64,000 nt of DNA. It comes from Rhineura floridana (taxonomy: Eukaryota; Chordata; Lepidosauria; Squamata; Rhineuridae). The position numbers and the translations under genes were made by a program. Numbering within the stretch: the first letter of the stretch is position 1; each line of letters opens with the position of its first letter. The notes beneath the pieces were generated by a model that ran no database searches, had not been told where the DNA came from, and saw nothing but the letters and a program-made list of their open reading frames with translations. Below, piece by piece: positions 51,601-60,700 of the stretch. The stretch is taken from the NCBI RefSeq assembly GCF_030035675.1, contig NC_084493.1, positions 20,561,822 through 20,625,821 of the forward strand, given 5' to 3'.

Positions 51601-54600
51601 GGTCCAGGTCAATCCATACCACTTTTAAATTTATTACTGCATTTATATACCACTTTTCCTCCACGAAGCTCAAGGTGGTGTACATGGTTCTTCCTGATTT
51701 TATCCTCAGAACAACGCTGTGAGGTAGGCCAGGATGAGAGACTGTGACTGACAAGCTTCACGGCGGAGTGGGGATTTGAACCCTGGTCTCACAGGTCCTT
51801 ACCCGATGCTCTAACCACTACACATTACTAGTTTTAGAGTTAACAGGCTTCCTGACCCTAGTGTCCCAAGATGGCCTATAGTAGGTGCCACGTGAAAACC
51901 TGTCATCTCCAAGCACTGTGGCCACTCTGTGCCCCCTGGCTCCTTGTAGCCTGGGTTACGTAGCTTAATCATGTATGTGCGTGTGGCGGATAAATCCTGC
52001 CTTACAGATTTCAACAACCTTCCAGGTTTAGAGTTCTACAAGGAGCAGGGGCAGGTCAATGCCACTCTGCCAGCCTCTTGTCCCCTGGGAAGAGCTGCAG
52101 GTCAGTGGTAGAGCACCCGCTGGGCGTGTAGAAGGCTGCAGGTTCAATCCCCGGCATCTCCAGGTAGGCTTGGGAGAGACTCCTGCCTGAAACCCTGGAG
52201 AGCCACTGCCAGTCAGTGTAGACATTACTGAGCTAGATGGGCCAATGGTCTGATTCAGCATAAGGCAGCTCCCTCTGTTCCTATGTTAGCGAGTCCTGCC
52301 ACATGCAAGGGCAACATGGTTTCTTCCCAAAACAAAAATAAGTTCCTGCAGGGTGCATATGTAGGTGTTTTATTATGGCAACTGGAGGGTAGATGTTCCA
52401 TCCTCTTCCCTCTCGCAGGCCATACACTGGAGAGCACAAGCAACAGGAAAAATATGTATTATTTTTAATATGTATTGTTGGACTCTCTATATTGTTGTCT
52501 CAAAATATCTATTATCTATTGAAGTTTGGAATGTATTGCCGCAGAGGGCAGAAATGAATAGTCTGGTCGGACAGGTGGTTGAAAGAATAAAGAAACTTAA
52601 AGCTCATTACAACTGGGAAATAAAGCCATTCTGAGTACAGACATACTTGTGGCAATTACGGAGTCATGAGGTTAACACTCACACACAGCTCACAAGATGG
52701 AGGAGGAAGGAAGTAAAGCTTGAGAAAAACAATCTATCGACAAATTGTTTTTAAAGAAGGAATCAGCAAGGAAAGAAAAAATGGCCTTGCTATCTCTCCC
52801 ACCCCCCGCTGGTTCATGTTACTTGTTGCAAGCATTGGTGCTTTCCTCTGAACATTATCAATCAGCATAAACATCTCTCCAAGCCAGGGGTGAAGAACCT
52901 CTGGCCCTCCAGATGTTTGTTGACTCCAACTCCTGTCAGCCCCACCTAGTCAGGGATGGTGGGAGTTGAAAGATTGGAGCTGGGGTAGAAACCTGCAGAC
53001 CTCCAGATAATGATGGGACTCCACCATTATCTGGAGAGCCACAGGTTTCTCAGCCCAGCTCTAATCTTTTAACAGAAGGGGGATCGTGAATATCACCATG
53101 GTATGGTTGTGTTAACAGCTACCTCATTCCCTGCCTTTGAAAGCCTTATAAGAGTAGTATGGAATCTTTGCCCCACCAGATTAACAATCTGGAAGACTCC
53201 ATCTTCCATCAGCCCCGGCCAGCATGGTCTACGGTCAGAGATGATGGGAGTTGTTCCTCATTCCTTTTACCCAGGGAAATATGCCTCTTCTGAAACACAG
53301 GAATTGTCTTAACACAAAAAACAATTTTTTGCTTCAGGATTATTTCTGTTCATCGGTAACTTCAGTGGATTAATCAACTAACACTCAACATATGCGATGA
53401 AACTAGGATTTTTTAAAAAACCAGGTGCCTTCCATAGTGACAACTTCAGTAACTAAGCTGAATTAACACATCAAGAAGTTCAGTTCTATCACCTGTGGCC
53501 TGAATAGAGATAATGGGTTTGTATCCCACTACGATTGTTACTATCACCAACACTGCCATATGATGTTGGAATGTACAAGGTTCAACTCCAACTTGGTCGG
53601 TTGAGGCTGCATGGGGTTAATAAGGGGGTAGCTAGAGAGCTAGACCTCTTGCTGGTTGAGGCTATACCTATCCCTTTGATCCTCTGCTGTCTCTCCCCTT
53701 CCTGCTAGGCTGATAAGCAAAGGAATGTTGATCCCAGTTCCTTTCTCAGTGTTCTCTTTCTCTCCAGAGGGGAGCAGACATCTTCTCTTTGTCTCTCCTC
53801 TCAACCAGGATGAGGGCCAGCACTAGGACCAGTGCAGGCTGGTCCAGCATAGCCAGTTAGCTAGATATAGGACTCTTTCCTATCAAGCATGTACTTCCAG
53901 AATAAAGTAGTTGTTTCTTATTTTAAAGCTTAAAGTCTCTGCCTGACTAATTTGCAGGGAAGGTAGAATCTAAGCAAAGAATCAAACACACACAAACTAA
54001 GCTTGCTCAATACTCTCCATTCCGCAGCGCTACGCAACTCTGCTACGCATCTCTATAGAGAATTCCGACATATGAAGGGTCACTGTAATTATATGTTTAA
54101 GCTTTAATACAAATATCACACTCCGCATTGAATTTCTCTCCAACCTCACAGCCAACATTTTTCTCGCTCTGCAACCAAGTGCGTACCTGCCAATTTGGGA
54201 CAACATTTCACACATCTCTGGTACAGCCCTAGAGAAGGGCTGTGGCTCAGTGGCAGAGCATCTGCCTTGCATGCAGAAGGTCCCAGGTTTAATTTCTGGT
54301 GTCTCCTGGTAGGGCTGGGAGAGACCCGTCTGAAACCTTGGAGAGCTGCTGCCAGTCAGGGTAGACAATACTATGTTATATGGCCTCACTAGAAGGCATT
54401 TTGCTATGTCCCTACGTTGGTGCAGGAGTTGATGCTATACTAAATCCGTTAATCATCTAAGATGACATTTTTGGGCCTGCGTGTTGGGGGACCGTGTGAC
54501 ACACGGTGTCACTGAAGGAGAGTCCGGAGAACGACCATCATTTCTCCAAGCACCTCTTTTGATGGAGACACAGTCTAACTCGTTTTCGCATCACTTAAAG

Positions 54601-55326
54601 AGAGAGAGAGAAACAATTCCAATCGAATCTAAAATCGCGTCTTGCGTCTCGCAAAACGCCGACCGCTTTGCACGCCTTTTCACGTCTGAAGGCGTCCCAG
54701 GCTACACAAGTCTACAAGTCCATTCCTTACCGAGCTGCTTCTTTTCACTCGCCTTTTTATTTATTTATTATTTACTTATTTCATTAAACTTATAGACCGC
54801 CCCATAGCCGAAGCTCTCTGGGCGGTTTACAAGAACAAGAACAGCATCAGAAATACAATATACATACAACAATATAAAACATTAAAATTTAAAAATGTTA
54901 AGATTAAAACAGTACCAACATATACTAATTAAAATTTTCTTCATGGGCACGACTGAGAAGTCCTCGCTTCGCCTCTGCGAAGTTCCGCCAGCAACTTCAA
55001 CACCTTTTCCTATTGCTCGAGGGACTTGTAAATGTTGCTGCCTCGGGACTTGCAGAGATCTCTCTTCCAGCTCACACAGAAGGCGGCGACCTTTCCGCCA
55101 GACGGCAGGCGCGCCCAGGCTAGCTTCAAAGCCCCTCCAGAGATACCGGGGTGGGGTGGGGACTATCCCTTCTCACCCTGCCAGAACTACAAAGCTTTCG
55201 CCCCCCTCCTTGTGCTCTTAGGATGGCTAGCTGCCGCTAACCACTCACCGTGCGCGCTTTCTCTGGACTCCGGTCGCGCTCGGACATCCGCAGCCCCACC
55301 GAGGGCACCGCCACCTCCAGCTTCAT
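45603..55326 (-). CDS. SNX22: Sorting nexin-22 (PX domain), complete
   Basis: A small PX-domain protein expected to bind endosomal phosphoinositides. Exons in transcript order are 55326-55249, 49186-49103, 48320-48216, 47954-47860 and 45795-45603. All are GT-AG and in phase, giving about 184 residues (human 193). The start [11 protein letters not shown] parallels human MLEVHIPSVG. PX hallmarks are [11 protein letters not shown] (Arg that contacts the 3-phosphate), [12 protein letters not shown] (proline loop) and [12 protein letters not shown]. The next exon has [17 protein letters not shown]. The last exon contains [12 protein letters not shown], conserved in human, but the tail after it is quite different. 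Part of that tail is read from a TA-rich microsatellite, so the true C-terminus may lie in an unrecognised further exon. SNX22 is tail-to-tail with PPIB and lies directly upstream of SNX1's 3' end, as in human. Confidence 0.9.
46055..46200 (+). mobile_element. SINE fragment with non-BovB tail
   Basis: CTGAGTTCGTCCCCATTCA (degenerate box B), CATTGGGTGACCTTAGCCTG and CCCACAGGACTGTTAGGAG correspond to the SINE at 34100. SNX22 intron 4. Confidence 0.5.
46260..46594 (-). mobile_element. hAT-type element with internal hairpin and YY1-like motifs
   Basis: On the - strand from 46594 it starts CAGGGCGGGTTCTAAAGGGC and follows the 50565 element. The left part is a hairpin: CATTGCCCTTAATGAAGATG at 46274 faces CATCTTCATTAAGGGCAATG ending near 46452. 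YY1-like AAGATGGCGGC motifs occur at 46288, 46330 (reverse) and 46389, with a weaker one at 46431. The left terminus was not identified. SNX22 intron 4. Confidence 0.6.
46840..46967. repeat. Palindromic MITE, family B, diverged
   Basis: GAGAAGCCTGTGGCCATCAG and AAGATCTGGAGGGTCAGGCT arms. Confidence 0.45.
47592..47781 (-). mobile_element. tRNA-derived SINE (GCCATAGCTCAG type)
   Basis: CAGAGGAAGCTGCCTATACT and GCTAGCTCAGTACTGTCTAC at the left, GCAAAGCAGATGCTGTCCTA near the reversed head. Confidence 0.7.
48001..48134. mobile_element. Foldback MITE with GGTGGCTCC ends
   Basis: GGTGGCTCCATGTCAGTGGG at the left and GACGGGGAGCCACC at the right are inverted, with GTGGAATCCGC and GCACGGATTCCAC further in. 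It starts CAGGGCTGGCTGGTGG, a hAT-like end. SNX22 intron 3. Confidence 0.6.
48393..48589. repeat. Palindromic MITE, family C
   Basis: GAGAATCCTGGGAACTGTAG and CTACAGCTCCCAGGATTCTC arms, with GTCACATCC and a weak reverse at the other end. SNX22 intron 2. Confidence 0.65.
48961..49098. repeat. Palindromic MITE, family B
   Basis: CAGGGGCAGTCAACATGGTC at the left and GCACATTCCCCACTCCTC at the right, with CCAGATTTTGTTGGAGTCC inside. It ends five bases before the SNX22 PX exon 49103-49186. Confidence 0.55.
49838..50062 (-). mobile_element. tRNA-derived SINE with non-BovB tail
   Basis: Tail at the left (CATTTATATCCCATTTTTTT, CAAGAAGCTCAAAGTGGCAT), then CCCTGTAAAGTAGGTTAGGC, and the reversed tRNA head (TTTGAACCCTAGTCTCCCAG, GTCCAACACTCTAACCATTG). 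SNX22 intron 1. Confidence 0.75.
50500..51035 (+). mobile_element. SINE split by a hAT element
   Basis: Left part 50500-50564 (CATAGCATTGTGGTAGAATA, CTTTGCATGCAGGAGCTTCC), right part from 50917 (CTGGCATCACTAAGAGACCC, AACAATACTGAGCTAGAAAA). The insert is described separately. Confidence 0.75.
50565..50916. mobile_element. hAT non-autonomous element inserted in a SINE
   Basis: Ends CAGGGCTGGCACCAG and CTGGTGCCGGCCCTG are inverted repeats with one mismatch. Flanks GCCCCTGG (50557-50564) and GCCTCTGG (50917-50924) match at seven of eight. The family is also seen at 1-175 and 46260-46594. Confidence 0.87.
51434..51606 (+). mobile_element. tRNA-derived SINE (GCCATAGCTCAG type)
   Basis: TGTAGCTCCGTGGAAGGCCA (degenerate head), TGCTTTGCATGCAGAAGGTC and body GTACTGACCTAGATGG. 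Confidence 0.65.
51632..51827 (-). mobile_element. tRNA-derived SINE with non-BovB tail
   Basis: CATTTATATACCACTTTTCC and CACGAAGCTCAAGGTGGTGT at the left, then the reversed head TTTGAACCCTGGTCTCACAG and CTCTAACCACTACAC. Confidence 0.75.
52086..52286 (+). mobile_element. tRNA-derived SINE (GCCATAGCTCAG type)
   Basis: GAGCTGCAGGTCAGTGGTAG head, GGTTCAATCCCCGGCATCTC, and end GATTCAGCATAAGGCAGCTC. Confidence 0.75.
52886..53055. repeat. Palindromic MITE, family B, enlarged
   Basis: CAGGGGTGAAGAACCTCTGG and CCACAGGTTTCTCAGCCC ends, with an extra inner hairpin GATAATGATGGGACTCC / CACCATTATC. Confidence 0.5.
53564..53990 (+). mobile_element. Possible solo LTR fossil, related to the 25.6-kb copy
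   Basis: Starts TGTTGGAATGTACAAGG, carries AATAAAGTAGTTGTTTC with TTATTTTAAAGC, then AAGTCTCTGCCTGAC, and has no adjacent internal region. It shares the poly(A)-signal block with 25551-25909. Ends are estimates. Confidence 0.4.
54235..54418 (+). mobile_element. tRNA-derived SINE (GCCATAGCTCAG type)
   Basis: GGGCTGTGGCTCAGTGGCAG head, TTGCATGCAGAAGGTCCCAG, and body GGTAGACAATACTATGTTAT. Confidence 0.75.
54745..54905 (-). repeat. LINE 3' tail (L2/CR1-type)
   Basis: TTTATTTATTATTTACTTAT followed by ATAGACCGCCCCATAGCCGA and TCTCTGGGCGGTTTACAAG, a reversed LINE 3' end pattern. Just upstream of the SNX22 CpG region within intron 1. Confidence 0.5.
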
Positions 55327-55520
55327 CCCGTCGCCCTCGCAGTCAGAGCCGATACTCGCTCCGGCCCAAGCCCCCCCCCCCGAGTGGGCTCATTCATTGC
55401 TTGGCCACAGCTGCTCCGCCCTGTTCCGTCGAGATCCGCCCCGTCGCATCTCGCTCTCTTCACTCGCACCAGCAGGGGGCGCCGCGGAGCTGCTAAACGC
55501 CGCCTCGATGGCAACTCCAC
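54950..55520 (-). promoter_or_regulatory. SNX22: CpG-rich 5' region of SNX22
   Basis: A CpG-rich segment surrounds SNX22 coding exon 1 (55249-55326). The likely 5' UTR and promoter run upstream from 55327 to about 55520. No TATA box is evident. The start site was not located. Confidence 0.6.
55469..55482 (+). promoter_or_regulatory. CTCF-like motif at the SNX22 promoter
   Basis: CCAGCAGGGGGCGC fits the CTCF core consensus CCASYAGRKGGCRS on the + strand. It lies about 140 bases upstream of the SNX22 ATG, inside the CpG-rich region. Motif match only. Confidence 0.5.
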
Positions 55521-55599
55521 TCTCCTCCGCTGACTTGAATTACAACCCGTCAACAGTTTTAAGTCGCTTTCCAGCGTGAAATTCACCAGCTAAAGCTCA

Positions 55600-56740
55600 G
55601 ATACCCCTGGCACTTAGCTAGAGTATTCCCCTCCCCGCTTTGAACCCCCTTACGCTTGCCCTGCTATACCTCTGACCATGTGCAGTTAGTTATTATGTAT
55701 TACATCTGGTGGTCGCTTTTTACAAAAAAAGAAAGTTTCAAATTCAAGCCTTTGCAGGGGAGAGGAGCCGATGCTCTTATATCCTAGTATTGTTGCTGGC
55801 TTCTCTTCTTTTATATACCAAACTGTATCTGAATCTGTAATGCCTTCAACTTTGGTCTACCAACCATAATAATGAGCAACCAACCCGATGCAGTACACTT
55901 GGCAAGTGCCCTCAATGGCATCTCTGGTCCAGTTTTTAAGATCCCCCACGAGCACAGGGACAGCATCAGTTTTATCTGCTTGCTATGGACAGTCTACAAA
56001 TGGATCAGAGGGTCAGTGGCTGAATGGACAGAAGGACTTTTGGGAAACCCAATCCTTGCCCCATCTTCTATTTTAGGTGCAGCAGTCTGCAACAAACACC
56101 TTGGGGGCTTAACACACAGCCTCTCCCCCCCCCATCCACAACCCATCCTTTTGGCTTACATGACATTACCTCGTGTTTCCTTGAGCTGAGTATACAGAAC
56201 ATCTGTGGGGTTTATAACCACCCTCCCCAATCCTAACCTAGGCCAGCAAGAAGGAAAAGGTACCCACACCAAGTAGTGGTGCTCTGCAGGCTACAGATTT
56301 TGCCAGGTTACCTGATTGCCAAGGGATTGAGGGCAGAAGATCTGAGCAGCCCAAGTTATAGTGGGATAGCACAGCAGCACACAACTTACAGGTTCTTCTT
56401 TTATAACAAGACTTTTAGTACATAGAGACTTCTGGCTCTAGCTCATTAGAACTGACAGCAGAAGGCAATAAAAAAGTACACAGGACTTTTAAGGGAATGG
56501 TTAGGGTTGAACTGATTTGGAAAATTTAGCCCTGGTTTTTCCAAGTCACATCAGCGGCTAGGGGAGGGGAGAGAAAGAAATCAAGCCAAAGGTGCCAAAC
56601 ACACAAGGAATCTTTCATATTAAAAACCATACAACAGAGCCTGAACAAGTGTCAGAGAATGTCTGGCTGCGTGTCTTTTAACATCCCTGGAAGAGTCTGA
56701 TTTAGAGAGTGGGCAGCAAACATCTTCTCTCCCCTGCCCG
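55600..56740. other. SNX22-SNX1 intergenic sequence, nothing recognised
   Basis: Lies between the SNX22 5' end and the SNX1 3' end. Open frames here are short and lack recognisable protein sequence. I saw no clear repeat. Confidence 0.45.
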
Positions 56741-56754
56741 CAAACCAAGGGAAC

Positions 56755-56943
56755 AGAGGAAGCTGTTTTATACCGAGTCAGACCATTGGGTCCATCTAGC
56801 TCAGTGTTGTCTACACTGACTGGCAGTGGCATTCCAGGGCTTCAGACAGGGGACATACCCAGCCCTACCTGGAGTTGGCAGGGACTGAACCTGGGTCCTA
56901 ATGCATGCAAAGCAGATACTCTGCCACTGAGCTATGGCCGTTT
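56755..56943 (-). mobile_element. tRNA-derived SINE (GCCATAGCTCAG type)
   Basis: ACAGAGGAAGCTGTTTTATA, GGGTCCATCTAGCTCAGTGT at the left, and GCCACTGAGCTATGGCCG at the right. Confidence 0.75.
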
Positions 56944-57402
56944 GCCAAAGGGACAGGGTTGAACGAAGCAGCAAGCCTCTTAGGCAGAATCAGCTCCCTG
57001 TGCTAGAAATGTATGCAGGTCTTCAGAGTTTGCAACTTGGGATAAAATGAGGCTGATGGATACAGAATGGGGAAGTGTAGGCTGGCAGATGTGGAAGAGA
57101 TTCTCTCCTGTTCAATGGCTGAATATTCACAACACCCCCACCTGCACACACACACCCCCCAAGACCTCATCAATAAGGTTTGGGCCATATGAAGGACACT
57201 GCCAGCTCCGGCTGCAGAGTGACAGGGGTTTGCCTGCATGGCTACAGCACGGAGGAACAGGCAGACTCTCTGGCAGATGCTCGCTTTCCCCAGAACACAG
57301 CTATTCCGTCGACAGCCACATTTGTTCCATCACACCTCCTTGCCAGAAGTTACCACAATACAGAAATAAGAACAGATCAGCCACTTTGCCCTGATTGTAA
57401 GT

Positions 57403-57408
57403 TTTATT
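57403..57408 (-). terminator. SNX1: Poly(A) signal of SNX1
   Basis: AATAAA on the - strand (TTTATT on +) lies 367 bases after the SNX1 stop, with a roughly 0.4-kb 3' UTR between them that shows no recognised interspersed repeat apart from a TA/TG run. Confidence 0.7.
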
Positions 57409-57559
57409 ACATAGTTGTCATGGTACCACAGGAGTCGCAGGAAACATTCCTGGGCCCAATACCAAAGTCCAAAAGAATACACATTAACCCCTGCGCCCAC
57501 AGTCGTCTACCTACCGCGGGCCTTGACTTTTTAAGCAGGGAACTAGTCTCTTCAATAGG

Positions 57560-57562
57560 AAA

Positions 57563-57595
<33 letters not shown>

Positions 57596-57609
57596 CTTGT
57601 GTGTGTGTA
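57560..57609. repeat. (TA)n(TG)n microsatellite in the SNX1 3' UTR
   Basis: An AT dinucleotide run passing into TG repeats. It lies between the SNX1 stop and its poly(A) signal. Confidence 0.9.
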
Positions 57610-57774
57610 TATGAACCTAAACGAAAAAATATACAGTTAGAAGAAGAGTTACTAGCTGGAGAAGCTGCTCCTTTGGGTGTGGAGTCTCAGCTCTGCAGGA
57701 TCCATGTGCAAGGCCAAGAGGTATAACGTAGTAAAGGCAAAGTCAGTCCAGGGGCATGAGTTGGCTTGGCCTGG

Positions 57775-60700
57775 TTAGGAGATAGCCTTTGCCTCCGGTA
57801 GGAATGCTTCCCAGGACTTCACAAGCTGCACGGGGCACAAGAAAGAGGAGGAAATGTCATCAACTAGAACATGAGCTGCTCATACAAAATAGCCTCTAGT
57901 AAATTCCTCTTTACCACCACCTGCTGAGGATTAGGGCTAAGACTACACGTGCTTCCACCAAGGGGAAGTCCTGCTTTACTCGTTCTTTTAAAAGAGTGGG
58001 CAAGCAACATGGCCTTGCAAGCTGGGGGACATCTTTCCATAGGCAAGAACGTACCACTGTGCTCGGCCTTGTGTAATGCAATGGAGATGGTCTCTAAGCA
58101 CAGCACCTATACGTTGTGGGGCCCTGAATTTTGTCAAGATACAGGATCCCACTTGCATTATGCACTGGAAAGGCGCAAAAACAGAATGCTGGACAAGACT
58201 GGCCCTTGATCTGACCCAGCAAGGCTCTTCTTATGAGACAAACAAGCATTTCACTGGGATGTGTTTTGCAAGGTGTCTCCTGGGATAAACAGCTAATGCT
58301 GAAAGGGAAAATGTGGCCCTGCTGATTGCTCACTCACCTGCTGTTGTGAATGTAACAGCATCTCCAGGTATTTGGTCACATGAGTTCTGAAATCTTTTGT
58401 TTTCTCTTTCTGTAGACAGAGGATGTAAAAAAGAAAAACTTAACCCTCTCAACAGAAGGCTACACCAAGCCTCTTAGAAGACATCAGCTGCTGGGATTTG
58501 GCTCGACACCCAAGGCATTCTTCTTTGTATACAATTAGTTCCATTTACTCAATTAAAAAAGGGGGATTGACTGTTGATGCCAGAAAACCAGTCAACCCCA
58601 AGATGCCAGAGCACGTATCCTACTGTAACAGAACAGCGGTAATGTTTTTTGAGCAGCAAGGATGGACAGGTGTTAGCTTTGCAGATCTGCTGTATTTTAT
58701 CAGAATCTTGAGGTCCAATCAAATAAGGGGGCACATACATTTAGAATAGCCCCCAAAACATATGCTTAACACCGGAATTTGTTTTCAGTGCTAGTATGAA
58801 GCCTCAGGCTTTCACCCAAATATCCATTCCTGTTTCCCCAGCAGTGTTGTTCTTTTAGCAGCTCAATTTAAAAAAACCTTTTGCTCTTGCTCTTGTTAAA
58901 CTGTAGCCAGAAATCCTAACTCATCTACTACAAGATCACCTAGAGATCTAATAACAGATTCCAATCTAGCTTTCGTCCACTAAGTCCAGCCAACAGGACC
59001 ATTTCAGACTAAACTCTAAAGCCAGCTAGATATCTGTGCCTCAGTCTAATAAACTGCCCCAGGAAAACAGGCCAAAATTTCATGGTGTTGGTTTGCAGGG
59101 GAGGCTGAAATTTCCACGTTAAAGTATTCAGTCCTCTCCAAATCTTTACGCTGTGAAGGATGCAGCTCTGCTTTGAAATCTGCAACACACAGAGACTACC
59201 AAGTACTGTTTGTTTTAGTATACAATTTATCAAGCAGGAAAGAGCCTTAGCTCAGTGGGAGAGCACCTGCTTTGGCTGCAGAAGGTCCCAGGTTCAATCC
59301 CTGGCATCTCCAGGTAGGGCTGGGAGAGACACCTGCCTAAAATCCTGGAGAGCTGCTGCCAGCCAAGTAGACAATACTGAGCTAGCTGGACCAATGGTCT
59401 CACTCAGTATACAGCAGCTTCCTGTGTTCCTAAGTAGGGGCCATTAAAAAGTGGTATCCAAGTCGAAGCTTGGTTGAAGAGACTCTTCCCCTTCCCAGGT
59501 GTCCATTACCCAGGTCTGTCTGGTTTGCCAGGGCTGTGTTAAACTGCCAGACTAAAAGGGTGCCGATATGCTTAATGCACAAGTTCTGCTGTACCTCAAA
59601 ACGTAACACCTCTTTGCGGAGAACAGCAGATACCCATTCAAAGTCCCGCTGGTATTGTGTCACCCGAGACTCCCACTGCAGAAACAGAAACAATGTGTAA
59701 AGAGGGCAGCATCACCTAGTCACACAGTCTTCTATACACAAAAGCCCTAGGACAGACAGACATGTAGGGAGCTATAAAGCCAGAAGAGGCTTATAACGAA
59801 CTGGCAGGTTCTCCCACTTAAGTAACTGAAGGAGAGCCTCTCTTCAGAGGAAGAAACATGGCAACTCTCCCTACTCAACAGATGAAGACTTGGCTCAGCA
59901 AACCCTTCTGGGCTCTTCAGAACTTATCACAATAGCCAACAACACACCAGCGCTTACACAAACACACAGCAGACAGGGGAACTACTTTAATTCTGTGGGG
60001 AACAAGGAGGCAGGTAGGCACACGGCACTCTGGCAAATCTGCGAGACCATTGTCATGTTGCAAAGAATTATATATGGCATCTTCCGATGAAGCAGAAGAA
60101 CCCCATAGACATCCATGTCCTTTTTAAGCAGGAAGCCCAGAAGTATTACAGTGAAGCATCTAAATGCCAGAGCTTCATGTCAGAGAAAATTAGGTCTGCC
60201 AGGGGAGGGTGTGTGCCGGGGTAGAGTGCCATAACTACTATGGCTCTCTCTCTAGTTCCGAGAAGTTGGGGGCACCCGGAAGAGAGCCTTGGAAGTGATC
60301 AGGCAGACCGATATGGATGGAATTCCAGCTTGGAATGGGGCTCAGAGCCCACCTGATCTCACACGAGGCTTAAATCAGTTTGGCTTTTCTTTTTTTTTTT
60401 TAATAATTTTTATTCAAATTTTTCCAAAAACAAACAAAACAAAGTCGAAAAGACATAACAATACAACAACAAAAAATAAAAATAAAATAGTTGACTTCCG
60501 ATTTGTCGCAGATCAGCTATAAGTATATAATATACATCAAACCTGTCCCTTAATGTATACATACAGAATCCCTTTTCTCCATAAGCTGTCTTAATTAATC
60601 GTCAAATCCCAGTATCATCATTTTATTTTGATCTTTCAACAAAAAGTCTAAGAGAGGCTTCCATTCCTTAAGAAATGTATCTGTCAATTTTTCTCTAAGT

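Noticed and set aside
55032-55579. Long + strand frames opposite SNX22 exon 1
   Set aside because: Shadow of the SNX22 CpG-rich 5' region. The - strand encodes the conserved PX-protein start.
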